From Mesorhizobium loti (GTDB lineage: Bacteria; Pseudomonadota; Alphaproteobacteria; Rhizobiales; Rhizobiaceae), in NCBI RefSeq assembly GCF_003148495.1, contig NZ_QGGH01000001.1:1012347-1076346 (forward strand): 64,000 nt of DNA, written 5' to 3'. The position numbers and the translations under genes were made by a program. Below are positions 1 through 8,235 of this stretch, in pieces; the first letter of the stretch is position 1; each line of letters opens with the position of its first letter. The notes beneath the pieces were generated by a model. The model did not search any database, was not told where the DNA came from, and saw nothing but the letters and a program-made list of their open reading frames with translations.

Positions 1-43
1 AATCATCGCTTCCACAGGTGGCGCCCAGCGCACCTGATCTTTC

Positions 44-847
44 CTAGCGGCAGGCGCGATAACCGTTCTTGCGGTTCTTGATGTCGAAATGGAAATGGTT
101 GCGGTGGTCGTAATTGTAGCCGGGGCCGAGCACGGTGGTGAAATACTGGCAGCCATCGGCGCGCACATTGTTGAGGAAGCCGCGGGTGCGGAAGGCGAAC
201 AGGCCGGGCTTGCGCACATCGATATCGTCGCCATTGTTGAGCTCGATGCTCATGACGTCGAGCGCATTGCCCTTACCGTGCTCGGACAAGACACCTTCGC
301 CGGCGATGTTGCGGCAGGAATAGCTGGAGCCCTGGTGGATGGTCTTCACGCCGGAGAAATAGCGCCAGCGGGCCGAGGGAACGAGTTCGTTCCTGGTCCA
401 GCCGGCAAAGGTGGCGGCCATGTCGCAGGTCAGCGTCGCGGCGGGCTTCATCTGGATGTTGCCGATGGCCGAGACCTTGACCGGATAATCGATGCCGCAC
501 TGGCCTTCATGGATCGGCACCAGGTCGGTGAAGGCAACATCGAGGCGCTTCAATTGCTGGCGACAATCGGTTTCGCTGGCCGGCATTTGCTCGACCGGGG
601 ACATCGGCTCGTCCATGCGCGGATAAGCGGCCTGGGTCATGTAGGGATTGGAGGGAACGAGCTTCTGCATGCCTGTGTATTGCGGCACGGCTGAAGTCTG
701 GGAGCCGACGTCGACGGCCGGTTCAAGCGACAGCACGCTGCCGGTGTTGCAGGCGGAAACCGCCACGAGGGCAAGGCCGGCGGCAAGCCCACCGATTGCC
801 ATGCGCATGCGTCTCGATTGCCGTACGGCGGCAAATATCCCGGCCAT
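44..847 (-). CDS. Extensin-like domain lipoprotein
   Basis: A 267-aa exported protein of the extensin-like C-terminal family (PF06904 type), common in Rhizobiales and of unknown biochemical role, probably in the envelope. The N-terminus has basic residues, a hydrophobic stretch at about 18-31 and a lipobox-like LVAVSAC with Cys33, so a lipoprotein is likely. The extensin-like domain covers about 92-267 and contains the family's spaced cysteines, the LSEHGKGNALDV segment and a C-terminal HRNHFHFDI block rich in His. The first ATG is kept because an AGGG precedes it; ATGs at residues 14 and 16 would still leave the signal peptide. The next gene upstream on the same strand is a paralogue, suggesting an old duplication. 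Confidence 0.85.
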   Translation of the reverse strand: MAGIFAAVRQSRRMRMAIGGLAAGLALVAVSACNTGSVLSLEPAVDVGSQTSAVPQYTGMQKLVPSNPYMTQAAYPRMDEPMSPVEQMPASETDCRQQLKRLDVAFTDLVPIHEGQCGIDYPVKVSAIGNIQMKPAATLTCDMAATFAGWTRNELVPSARWRYFSGVKTIHQGSSYSCRNIAGEGVLSEHGKGNALDVMSIELNNGDDIDVRKPGLFAFRTRGFLNNVRADGCQYFTTVLGPGYNYDHRNHFHFDIKNRKNGYRACR

Positions 848-964
848 TCGCGGAATCCCTGTCCCTAGATCTCGGGCATTTTAACGATCAAGGGTAAAGG
901 AAAACTCAGTGCCCGCGTTCATGCCTGCGGCCGAATTGCGGCACGCGGCCCCGGCCAACCATCT

Positions 965-2164
965 TCACTGGCAGAACGTCCCGCCGTGCCGGCGCGGTTC
1001 GAGATCAAGATGGAAATGCAAGGAATGATCGGCGTCGGCGCCTGGGCCGAGCACGGTCTTGAAGGGTCCGCAGGCGGCCTTGCGCACGGCGTTGAGGAAT
1101 TTGCCGTCCTTCTCGGGCGGCGCAGGGCCGACCTCGATCTTTTTGCCATCCGATAGCGTGAAGCTGGCGATGTCGAGCGCGTTGCCGAAGGCGTGCTCCG
1201 ACAGTTTCCGGGTGCCATGACGTGGCCGGCAAACAAAGGCCGATGCCTGGCTGATCGATTTCAGGTCTGCGCCGAATTCGACTTTCGCCGCCGGCTGGAT
1301 CACATCGGCGGCAAAACGGGCCGCCGCCTCGGCCAGCGGGCAGTTGAGTTCGGTGCCGGGGGCAATCGCGATCGACTTGCCGAGTGTCTTCAACACCAGG
1401 GGATAGGGGATCGAGCAGCCGATTTCTGGATCGCTTTCCGCCTTGTGCTCCTCGAATTCGACGCCGAGCGCCTTCAGCCGTTCGCGGCAAGCGACTTCCC
1501 CGGCGGGCATCTTGCTATCGGGGAGATCGGCCGAGCGCGGATCGGGCAGCATCTTCTCGTCGCCTGCTTCGGCCGGCTTTTGCTGCGGCGCAACGGCCGG
1601 CGGCTCATCCTCGGGTTCTGCGATGTCCGGCTTTTGTGTCGGAATCGGCGCGACCGCTGGTGGTTTCGGCTCGCTTTCCGTATCGGTTGAGGGTTCGTGT
1701 GCCGACGGCTCGGGAAGTGCCTGCTTCTTCTGGTGGGATTCTTCTTCACCGATACGGGCGGGCGCTCGGGCGGTGTTCGGAGCTTCCGTTTTCTGCTCCT
1801 CGGTCTTTGCAGCGTCGGCCTTTGGAGCGTCGGCCGGTCGTGGCTCGGGCAACGGAATACCAGGCTCTGGTGCCGGGACACCGGATCCGGGTATCGGGAT
1901 ACCAGCTGGCGAGGACGGCAAATCCTGCGGTTTCTGCCGTGCCTGGTTCGGCGTGACGTGCCGTTTGCCCCGCGGTTTCAGGCGCTGCCCGCCCCGCGGT
2001 TTGAGGGGCTGGTCGGCTCGCGGTGTCAGAGGCTGCTCCATCCGCGGCGTTAGCGGCTTGTGATGCCGATGGCGATGTCTGGCCTCGGCCGGCATCACCA
2101 GCAAAGCCGTGACGGCCATGAGCAATGCGACCCTGCATGTTCGGGAAAAGACAATCGACCCCAT
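965..2164 (-). CDS. Extensin-like family protein with long proline-rich linker
   Basis: A 399-aa exported protein with the same C-terminal extensin-like domain as its downstream neighbour (about residues 225-399; LSEHAFGNALDI and SLHFHLDLEPRR correspond to the same blocks in the paralogue). A signal peptide (hydrophobic 8-25, ending near AEA) is followed by a His-rich stretch (HRHRHHK), four similar repeats of the type PLTPR/PLKPR, and a Pro/Glu/Lys-rich disordered region to about 220. That region could span the periplasm or bind envelope polymers (inference). The ATG at 2164 is chosen over an in-frame TTG three codons earlier because GAGG sits just upstream. Function unknown. Confidence 0.85.
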   Translation of the reverse strand: MGSIVFSRTCRVALLMAVTALLVMPAEARHRHRHHKPLTPRMEQPLTPRADQPLKPRGGQRLKPRGKRHVTPNQARQKPQDLPSSPAGIPIPGSGVPAPEPGIPLPEPRPADAPKADAAKTEEQKTEAPNTARAPARIGEEESHQKKQALPEPSAHEPSTDTESEPKPPAVAPIPTQKPDIAEPEDEPPAVAPQQKPAEAGDEKMLPDPRSADLPDSKMPAGEVACRERLKALGVEFEEHKAESDPEIGCSIPYPLVLKTLGKSIAIAPGTELNCPLAEAAARFAADVIQPAAKVEFGADLKSISQASAFVCRPRHGTRKLSEHAFGNALDIASFTLSDGKKIEVGPAPPEKDGKFLNAVRKAACGPFKTVLGPGADADHSLHFHLDLEPRRHGGTFCQ

Positions 2165-2227
2165 GGCCCTCAACGGCGCCGAGGCAAGGAGGTTGCCTTG
2201 GCCGCATCACGAACGGTAACCACGTCG

Positions 2228-2653
2228 TTACGCGCCGATCGCTTCCAGCCCTTCCTCCAGCCAGTCGGCGAGCAGCGGCATGCCAAGCAGGTATTTTGCG
2301 GTGCGCTTGTTGGCGCGTTCGCGCGCCGCGGCAAGCGCGTCCGCCCATTCGGCGGCGTCGTAGTCGCCGCGGCCGACCCAGGCCAGCGCGATCAGTTCGG
2401 CTGCTTCATCGACATTGAGGTCGTTAATCAACTCGCGCAGCTCTTCTTCGGTAAGGTTCTCGGAGCTTTCCTCGGCAAGGCCATCATGGTGATGGTTGAC
2501 ATGGGACTCGCCGTCGAGCTCGACCTCGTGCTCCGAGCCATCGGCATAGTCTTCGTTGACGGCGGCACTCAGCGCTTTGGCCTTGAGGATGAACAGACGC
2601 ACGGTGTCGGGACCGATCGAAAGCTCCCAGTCCTTTTCAAGCCGCTGCTGCAC
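2228..2653 (-). CDS. DUF3775 family protein
   Basis: An acidic cytoplasmic protein of the DUF3775 family, found in alphaproteobacteria, function unknown. The core reads SIGPDTVRLFILKAK near the N-terminus, an acidic His-containing middle, then a helical C-terminus (AAELIALAWVGRG, YLLGMPLLADWLEEG). The frame is open up to an ATG at 2770, but the stretch between holds three perfect copies of an 18-bp direct repeat that would translate as ARISAL repeats. A GTG at 2653 preceded by GGGAG at 7-nt spacing gives a 141-aa protein matching the conserved region, so I place the start there. Start choice is the main uncertainty. Confidence 0.7.
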   Translation of the reverse strand: MQQRLEKDWELSIGPDTVRLFILKAKALSAAVNEDYADGSEHEVELDGESHVNHHHDGLAEESSENLTEEELRELINDLNVDEAAELIALAWVGRGDYDAAEWADALAAARERANKRTAKYLLGMPLLADWLEEGLEAIGA

Positions 2654-2666
2654 GAGCAGTCTCCCA

Positions 2667-2720
2667 AGTGCCGAAATCCTGGCAAGTGCCGAAATCCTGG
2701 CAAGTGCCGAAATCCTGGCC
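2667..2720. repeat. Three tandem copies of an 18-bp direct repeat
   Basis: AAGTGCCGAAATCCTGGC occurs three times in a row with no mismatch, just upstream of the proposed GTG start of the DUF3775 gene (5' leader on the minus strand). Because 18 is a multiple of three, copy-number change would keep any longer reading frame open. Confidence 0.9.
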
Positions 2721-2836
2721 GATGATAACGGATTTGCAGCATCCGTCACCTGATGTTCTCCCGCACGCATTTTTCCGGGATGAAACGGCGGGCGCTTGGC
2801 GTTAGTGTTGCATTCTCACCCCTCAAGGAGGCTTCG

Positions 2837-3373
2837 ATGCATAAAAGAATGCTGATCCAGGCGGCGACTGCCCTTGTCGCGCTGCAGTTCCTTGCCGTTC
2901 CTGTGTTTGCCGCGGGCAGTGGCGGTGGCAGCGATCAGACCGTCACCCAGTGCAAGAAGGGCGAAGTCTGGGACAAGAAGAAGAAAAAGTGCGTCGCGCC
3001 CCAGGAAGGCATGCTCGACGACGACAGCATCTATGATGCGGGCCACGCGCTGGCGATGGCCGGGCGCTACGACGAGGCGATTGCCGTGCTCAGCCTCGCC
3101 GCCAACAAGCAGGATCCGCGTATCCTCAACTATCTCGGCTATTCGCATCGCCATTCCGGCCGCGTCACCGTCGGCCTCGGCTATTACGAGGAAGCGCTGC
3201 GCATCGATCCCAACTATACGCTGGTGCGCGAATATCTCGGCGAAGCGCATCTGCAGATCGGCGATCTGGCCGGCGCCCAGCAGCAGTTGATGGAGATCGA
3301 GAAGCGGACCGGCAAGGGTTCGCGCGAATACGGTATGCTGTCCGAGCAGATCGACCATTTCATGAGGAGCTGA
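2837..3373 (+). CDS. Secreted tetratricopeptide-repeat protein
   Basis: A 178-aa exported protein. The N-terminus is a clear signal peptide (KR, hydrophobic 6-24, cleavage near VFA-AG), followed by a Gly/Ser linker and a Cys-Lys-Lys-rich segment (CKKGEVWDKKKKKCV), then TPR-like helices from about 55 to 160 (DAGHALAMAGRYDEAIAVL, ILNYLGYSHRHSGRV, YYEEALRIDPNYTLVREYLG). TPR units mediate protein-protein contacts; partner unknown. The ATG at 2837 has an ideal AAGGAGG at 2825-2831; the frame extends 28 codons further up but without a ribosome site. A strong intrinsic terminator follows the stop, so it appears to be monocistronic. Confidence 0.85.
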   Translation: MHKRMLIQAATALVALQFLAVPVFAAGSGGGSDQTVTQCKKGEVWDKKKKKCVAPQEGMLDDDSIYDAGHALAMAGRYDEAIAVLSLAANKQDPRILNYLGYSHRHSGRVTVGLGYYEEALRIDPNYTLVREYLGEAHLQIGDLAGAQQQLMEIEKRTGKGSREYGMLSEQIDHFMRS

Positions 3374-3396
3374 AAAGACACCAGGGGTTCTTAGGA

Positions 3397-3426
3397 GCGG
3401 CCGCGAGCGATCGCGGCCGCTTTTTT
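3397..3426 (+). terminator. Intrinsic terminator of the TPR gene
   Basis: Perfect 10-bp stem GCGGCCGCGA / TCGCGGCCGC around a GCGA tetraloop, followed directly by six T. It lies 24 nt after the TPR stop codon. Confidence 0.95.
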
Positions 3427-3546
3427 GTTACCCCTCGGACTTATTAGCCGCTCTCGACTGATGAAAGCGGGGATGATTTTTGCAAAACCGATTTTTGGAC
3501 GTGAAAAACCCGCGAAGATTGCTATATTCAGGGAAATTGCGGTGAA

Positions 3547-3588
3547 ACGGTTCCGTTAGCCCGAGGCTGCCGGACCGTTTTCTTTTTG
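3547..3588 (+). promoter_or_regulatory. Terminator-like hairpin in the greA leader
   Basis: ACGGTTCCG (3547-3555) pairs with CGGACCGT (3571-3578) with one bulge; an inner stem AGCC/GGCT closes a CGA loop; TTTCTTTTTG follows at once. This has the form of an intrinsic terminator yet sits 60 nt before the greA start, after the previous gene has already been terminated at 3426. It is therefore likely an attenuator or the 3' end of a leader RNA. E. coli greA is known to have a leader terminator giving GraL RNAs; functional equivalence here is inference. Confidence 0.65.
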
Positions 3589-3647
3589 TACCCATCGACA
3601 AGGCTTTCCCCGAAACGCGGGGGTGGCAGCAGGAAAGGTCAGGCATC

Positions 3648-4121
3648 ATGAACAAGGTCCCGATGACAGGCGAGGGGTTCGCGTCATTGAAGGAAGAACT
3701 GCGTTGGCGCCAGCAGGAAGAGCGGCCGCGCATCATCGAGGCGATCTCCGAAGCGCGCTCGCATGGCGACCTGTCCGAAAATGCCGAGTATCATGCCGCC
3801 AAAGAGTCGCAGAGCCTCAATGAGGGCCGCGTCAACGAGCTTGAAGATTATATCGCGCGCGCCGAGGTGATCGACGTGAGCAAGCTCAGCGGCGACAAGA
3901 TCAAGTTCGGCGCCACCGTGGTGCTGGTCGACGAGGACACCGAGGAGAAGAAGACCTACCGGATCGTCGGCGACCAGGAAGCGGACGTGAAGTCCGGCCG
4001 CATCTCGATCTCCTCGCCGATCGCGCGTGCGCTCATCGGCAAGGAAGTCGGCGACGCCATCGAAGTCAACGCGCCGGGCGGTGCCAGGGGGTATGAGATC
4101 GTCCAGGTGCAATTTATTTAG
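3648..4121 (+). CDS. greA: Transcription elongation factor GreA
   Basis: A 157-aa GreA, the usual length. GreA binds the RNA polymerase secondary channel and stimulates cleavage of backtracked RNA. The N-terminal coiled coil (1-75) carries the tip segment [20 protein letters not shown], whose D-L-S-E-N-A acidic motif positions the catalytic metal. The C-terminal globular domain ends with [19 protein letters not shown] and a [11 protein letters not shown] tail. AGGAAAGG lies shortly upstream. The gene stands alone between terminators, with the leader hairpin described separately. Confidence 0.97.
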   Translation: MNKVPMTGEGFASLKEELRWRQQEERPRIIEAISEARSHGDLSENAEYHAAKESQSLNEGRVNELEDYIARAEVIDVSKLSGDKIKFGATVVLVDEDTEEKKTYRIVGDQEADVKSGRISISSPIARALIGKEVGDAIEVNAPGGARGYEIVQVQFI

Positions 4122-4127
4122 GTCGAA

Positions 4128-4160
4128 AGCCCGGCTATTAAGCCTTTAGCGGGCTATTTG
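4128..4160 (+). terminator. Probable greA terminator
   Basis: AGCCCG (4128-4133) pairs with CGGGCT (4150-4155), followed by ATTTGTTT. Short stem and interrupted T tract, so only moderate support; position 7 nt after the greA stop fits. Confidence 0.5.
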
Positions 4161-4180
4161 TTTCAATCACAAACGCCGCG

Positions 4181-4348
4181 CCGCCCCTCATCTGGCTGCC
4201 GCCATCTTCTCCCCGTGAACGGGGAGAAGGACGCCTTTATTGATGATTCCGGCAATTCTCAGCGTTGCAAAGAAGGTGCCGGCGTTGCCGCCAGCTTCTT
4301 TCCCGTTCACGGGGAGAAATGCCCAGCAGGGCAATGAGGGGCAGCGCC
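4181..4348. repeat. REP-like palindromic pair (opposed copies)
   Basis: Copy 1 contains CTTCTCCCCGT-GA-ACGGGGAGAAG with CCCCTCATCTGG upstream. Copy 2, in the opposite orientation, has an imperfect CTTCTTTCCCGT...ACGGGGAGAAA and ends GCAATGAGGGGCAGCGCC. The same family recurs near 24.4, 50.9 and 59.9 kb, with a variant near 37.7 and 38.3 kb, always between genes. Confidence 0.85.
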
Positions 4349-4364
4349 AGCCTCCCGATTGAAT

Positions 4365-5354
4365 TCAATTCTTACCAGCATTGGGCCTGCCAAGGACCTG
4401 AAGTCCCGCCAGCCTCTCTGCTTCCGCCACCGCCTCCGCCGGCGCAACGCGCTCCCCAGGCGCGGCCAAAAGCGTCGATGCATAGGGCCCGCGCGGGCCG
4501 GTCAAACCCGGCTCGGTCGCCAGGAACACCGCAACCGTCGGCAGGCCGAAAGCGCTGGCAAGGTGGGTCAGCCCGGTGTCGGCGCCGATGACCAGCGTCG
4601 AGCGGCCGATGAATGCGGCGATCTCGGCCAGCGGCGATTTCGGCACCACGACCGTTGACGGAACGGCCCCCGCAATCGCTTCGGCCACGGTTTTCTCACG
4701 CTCGTTCGACCATGTGGTGAACGGCGTCATTCCCCGCTCAACCAGCAGGCGGGCGGCTTCGATCCAGTCCTGGACGGGCCATTTCTTGTCTTCGCGGCTG
4801 GTGCCGTGCAGCAGGAAGGCGGTTTTACCGGGGATGTTGGCCAGATTGCCGGCCGGCGGCACGATGCCGGAGTCCAGCGTCGAAAGATCGGGCTGATAGC
4901 CGAGCGCCAGGCCGAACAGCCGCCGCGTCCGCTCGATGGCGTGCAGGTTGCGCGGCACGGCATAGATGACATCGTAGAACAGCGTCGCTGAGGGTTCGCG
5001 CGCGCTGGAGCGGTCGAAGCCGGCAATGGGTGCGCCCGCCTGTCTTGCCACCAGAGCCGATTTCAGCAGGCCTTGCGCGTCGATAACCAGGTCGTAGCGG
5101 CAATCGCGCAAGGTGCGACGCAAGGCGGCCGCCTCGCGCCAGGTACCGCCATCGAGCAGCGCCTTGCGCCAGCGCCGGATCGCCACCGTGTGGATCCTGT
5201 CGATTGCCGGGTGAAGCGCCACGATGCCGGCGAATGCTTCTTCGACGCACCAGTCGAAGGTTATGTCCGGCCGCTGGCGGCGGACATCCTCGACGGCCGG
5301 AAAGGTGTGGATGACATCGCCCATCGAGGATGTCTTGACGATCAGCACCTTCAT
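4365..5354 (-). CDS. waaC: Lipopolysaccharide heptosyltransferase I
   Basis: A 329-aa GT9-family heptosyltransferase, which adds the first heptose from ADP-heptose to Kdo2-lipid A on the inner face of the membrane. Family marks: N-terminal VKTSSMGDVIHTFPAVEDV with the conserved Gly-Asp, LVIDAQGLLKSALVA, LLHGTSREDKKWPVQDW at the start of the nucleotide-binding domain, and ADTGLTHLASAFGLPTVAVF near the C-terminus. Last gene of an apparent hldD-waaF-waaC operon read leftward; its start overlaps the waaF stop by 4 bp (ATGA), indicating translational coupling. The tail has an acidic/Ala-rich stretch (AEAVAEAERLAGL). Confidence 0.93.
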   Translation of the reverse strand: MKVLIVKTSSMGDVIHTFPAVEDVRRQRPDITFDWCVEEAFAGIVALHPAIDRIHTVAIRRWRKALLDGGTWREAAALRRTLRDCRYDLVIDAQGLLKSALVARQAGAPIAGFDRSSAREPSATLFYDVIYAVPRNLHAIERTRRLFGLALGYQPDLSTLDSGIVPPAGNLANIPGKTAFLLHGTSREDKKWPVQDWIEAARLLVERGMTPFTTWSNEREKTVAEAIAGAVPSTVVVPKSPLAEIAAFIGRSTLVIGADTGLTHLASAFGLPTVAVFLATEPGLTGPRGPYASTLLAAPGERVAPAEAVAEAERLAGLQVLGRPNAGKN

Positions 5355-6358
5355 GCCGCGGCCGGGATTTCCAGCAGGCGGTCCGCTGCCGCCGCGACCT
5401 GGCCGACTTCAAGCGTCTTCAGGCAGTTGAGGTGGCCGAGCGGGCAGACCTTCTGGTGGCATGGCGAGCACGACAGGCCAAGCCAGACCAGTTCCCGGTG
5501 CTCGGCCAGCGGCGGCGTGTTCTCGGGCGAGGTCGAGCCATAGACGGCTACGATCGGCGTGCCGACGGCGGCCGCGACATGCATCAGCCCGCTGTCGTTG
5601 GACACCGCCAGCCTGGCGGCTGATAGCAGGTCGATGGCGTCCTCCAGCCGCGTCTGCCCGGCGAGGTCGACGAGGCCAGGGGCAAGGGCGGCGATTTCCG
5701 CCGTCACGTCGCGGTCGTTCTTCGAACCGAACAGTGCGACTTTCAAACCTTTGCCCATGAAATCGCGGGCAAGACCCGCATAGCTTTCGCTCGGCCAGCG
5801 CTTGGCGGGGCCGAATTCGGCGCCGGGCATCAGTGCCACGAATTTCTGCGGCGCCAGCCCGAAGCGGTCGAGCAGCGTGACCTGGTTTTTCGTGTCCACG
5901 CTCAGCCGGGGCGCCCGGAAGCTGCCGCCCTGGGCGAGGCCGAAATAGGCCTGCGCGGTGCGTCGTTTGACGCTGTCGGGCAGCGGTACGATGTCGGTCA
6001 ACAGGCCGTAGCGCATTTCCCTGAGATTGCCGACACGGCGCGGAATGCGGGCAAAGAACGGGATCAGCGCCGATTTCCAGCTGCCCGGCAGGATATAGGC
6101 CATGTCGTAGCGGCCGCGCAGCAGGCGGCCGAAGCGGCGGCGATGGGTGAATTCGAGCGCGCCGGGTTTGAGCGGAAAGTCGATCTGCTGGCGGATTTCG
6201 GGCATGCGCTTGACCAGCGGCGCGGCCCAGGCCGGCGCCAGCACATCGATGGCTGCGTTGGGATGCAGCTCCTTCAGCGCCGAAAACAGGCACTGCGCCA
6301 TCACCATGTCGCCCACCCAGCGTGGGCCGATCACGAGGATCGTTGGGCTTTCAGCCAT
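5351..6358 (-). CDS. waaF: Lipopolysaccharide heptosyltransferase II
   Basis: A 335-aa GT9 heptosyltransferase, expected to add the second heptose to the LPS core. It has the WaaF-type opening [19 protein letters not shown], a [16 protein letters not shown] segment, the [21 protein letters not shown] motif typical of WaaF, and [31 protein letters not shown] at the donor site (quoted in part: [10 protein letters not shown]). A C-terminal cysteine cluster ([17 protein letters not shown]) is also a WaaF hallmark. It overlaps the 3' end of hldD by 28 bp and the start of waaC by 4 bp. Confidence 0.94.
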   Translation of the reverse strand: MAESPTILVIGPRWVGDMVMAQCLFSALKELHPNAAIDVLAPAWAAPLVKRMPEIRQQIDFPLKPGALEFTHRRRFGRLLRGRYDMAYILPGSWKSALIPFFARIPRRVGNLREMRYGLLTDIVPLPDSVKRRTAQAYFGLAQGGSFRAPRLSVDTKNQVTLLDRFGLAPQKFVALMPGAEFGPAKRWPSESYAGLARDFMGKGLKVALFGSKNDRDVTAEIAALAPGLVDLAGQTRLEDAIDLLSAARLAVSNDSGLMHVAAAVGTPIVAVYGSTSPENTPPLAEHRELVWLGLSCSPCHQKVCPLGHLNCLKTLEVGQVAAAADRLLEIPAAA

Positions 6359-7281
6359 TCGACATAGTCTCTGACACCGGTTTCCACTGTCCGGAATTGG
6401 CCATTGTAACCGGCCGCGCGCAAACGGGACATATCAGCTTGCGTAAAGCTCTGGTAGCTGCCCTTGAGATGGTCGGGGAAGGTGATGAACTCGATTTCGC
6501 CCTTGCCCAGCGTGTCGATCACCGTTTCGGCGATGGCGCGGAAGGGCTGGGCGCGGCCGGTGCCGCAATTGAAGATGCCGCTTGAGCCCCGTTTCCACAG
6601 CCACAGATTGACGTCGGCGACGTCGCCGACATGGATGAAATCGCGGCTCTGTTCGCCCGGTCCGAAGCCATCGTAAGCGCCGAACAGTTTGGGATTTTCG
6701 CCGCGCCCGACCTGGTTGAACAGATGGAAGGCGACCGAGGCCATAGCGCCCTTATGCGCCTCGCGCGGGCCATAGACGTTGAAATAGCGCAGGCCCGCGA
6801 CCTGCGAATGATCGGTGTCGAAGACGGTGCGCCTGACATAGTCGTCGAACAGTTTCTTCGAATAGGCGTAGACGTTGAGCGGCCGCTCGAGCGCCGGCTC
6901 TTCGCGAAACTCGGAACCGCCGCCATAGACGGAAGCCGAGGAGGCGTAGAGGAAGGGCACGCGCAGCGCCTGGCAGGCATGCAGCAGCCGCTTCGAGTAA
7001 GCAAAATTCACCTCCATCATGAACTTGCCGTTCCACTCGGTGGTGGTCGAGCAGGCGCCCTGGTGGAAGACGGCCTCGATGCGGCCGAGCGAGCCGGCCT
7101 CCATGCGGGGCAGGAAATCGTCCTTGTCGAGATAGTCGGCGATCTGCAAGTCGGCGAGATTGGCGATCTTGTGGCCATCGGTGAGGTCGTCGACGACGAA
7201 GATGTCGTCATGCCCTTCGGCATTCAGTGCGGCGACGATGTTGGAGCCGATCATGCCGGCGCCGCCCGTGACGATGATCAT
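6331..7281 (-). CDS. hldD: ADP-L-glycero-D-manno-heptose 6-epimerase
   Basis: A 316-aa extended short-chain dehydrogenase/epimerase converting ADP-D,D-heptose to ADP-L,D-heptose, the last step in heptose donor synthesis. The N-terminal Rossmann motif [12 protein letters not shown] is followed by [10 protein letters not shown]; the [14 protein letters not shown] stretch is characteristic of HldD; the YAYSKKLFD segment supplies the Tyr-x-x-x-Lys catalytic pair; [19 protein letters not shown] fits the substrate pocket. First gene of the leftward operon with waaF and waaC. The 164-bp gap to the divergent transporter gene should hold the promoter. Confidence 0.95.
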   Translation of the reverse strand: MIIVTGGAGMIGSNIVAALNAEGHDDIFVVDDLTDGHKIANLADLQIADYLDKDDFLPRMEAGSLGRIEAVFHQGACSTTTEWNGKFMMEVNFAYSKRLLHACQALRVPFLYASSASVYGGGSEFREEPALERPLNVYAYSKKLFDDYVRRTVFDTDHSQVAGLRYFNVYGPREAHKGAMASVAFHLFNQVGRGENPKLFGAYDGFGPGEQSRDFIHVGDVADVNLWLWKRGSSGIFNCGTGRAQPFRAIAETVIDTLGKGEIEFITFPDHLKGSYQSFTQADMSRLRAAGYNGQFRTVETGVRDYVEWLKAQRSS

Positions 7282-7445
7282 GTGGTTGGCCCTGATACGC
7301 GTTTCACTTGCCGATTCCGGCCCTTATAAGGGAGGCAGGGTGGGCTGTCGATAAAGCAGGCAACGGAGCGGATGTCACAGTGGCGCCGCAAAGCTTCCGC
7401 TTCAGTCGGTTTGTGCCGCTCGGCATGATCGTGAGGGACAAAGAA

Positions 7446-8078
7446 ATGCCGTCGACCGAACTGCTGCTGGCGTTTTTCGCCACCACGGCGATCTTCGCCT
7501 ACATTCCCGGCCCGGCGATGCTCTACGCCGCCGCGCAGACGATGGCGCGCGGCCGTTGGTCCGGCCTGACGGCGGCGCTGGGCATTCATCTGGGCGGCTA
7601 TGTGCATGTCTTCGCCGCCGCCGCCGGCCTGTCGGTGCTATTTCACGCCGTGCCGACGCTGTACATGGCGGTCAAGCTGATTGGCGCGCTCTATCTGATC
7701 TGGCTCGGCGTCTCGCTGTTTCGCAAGCGCGCGGAGGGTGACACGGCGCTGCCCGCGATCGAGCGGAAATCGGCACGACGTGCCTTTTTCGAGAGCATCA
7801 CCGTCGAGGTGCTCAATCCGAAAACGGCGATCTTCTTCATGGCATTCCTGCCGCAGTTCATCGATGCCGCGGCGGCATTTCCGGTCTGGCTGCAGTTCGT
7901 CGTGCTGGGCACAACAGTCAATCTGATGTTCTCTTCGGCCGATGTCGTCTGCGTGTTCCTGGCGGGCGCCGTGATCGGCCGTTTGCGGCGTTCGAGCCGT
8001 GCACAGCAACTGATGCAGCGGGCCGGCGGCGCGATGCTGGTTGGGCTTGGTGTCCATGTCGCCTTGCAGAAGAGCTGA
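7446..8078 (+). CDS. LysE/RhtB-family amino-acid exporter
   Basis: A 210-aa inner-membrane protein with about six hydrophobic segments, of the LysE/RhtB family that exports amino acids or related metabolites; substrate unknown. Family marks are the N-terminal IPGPAMLYAAAQTMARGRWSG (PGP motif), GALYLIWLGVSLFRK, and LNPKTAIFFMAFLPQF. The start at 7446 has GAGGG nearby; an ATG seven codons earlier is possible. It sits inside the heptose locus but has no obvious link to LPS. Confidence 0.85.
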   Translation: MPSTELLLAFFATTAIFAYIPGPAMLYAAAQTMARGRWSGLTAALGIHLGGYVHVFAAAAGLSVLFHAVPTLYMAVKLIGALYLIWLGVSLFRKRAEGDTALPAIERKSARRAFFESITVEVLNPKTAIFFMAFLPQFIDAAAAFPVWLQFVVLGTTVNLMFSSADVVCVFLAGAVIGRLRRSSRAQQLMQRAGGAMLVGLGVHVALQKS

Positions 8079-8235
8079 CCGCCCGGGCCTCGCGGTCATG
8101 CCCTGCCGTTGCACTGCATGGATTTGCGGTATATCGGCTTTTGCCATGAACGATCTGGGCCATGAACGATCCGGCCTGTCTGATGATGATGACCAGCAAG
8201 ATTGAAATCGGCCTTTTCCATGCGTTGCCAGTGAC

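Noticed and set aside
3428-3736. Leftward open frame covering the greA leader
   Set aside because: No conserved domain, overlaps the greA start, and the region shows clear regulatory structure instead.
7446-8078. LysE-type gene as part of LPS synthesis
   Set aside because: No LPS export role is known for this family; its place in the heptose locus is probably incidental.
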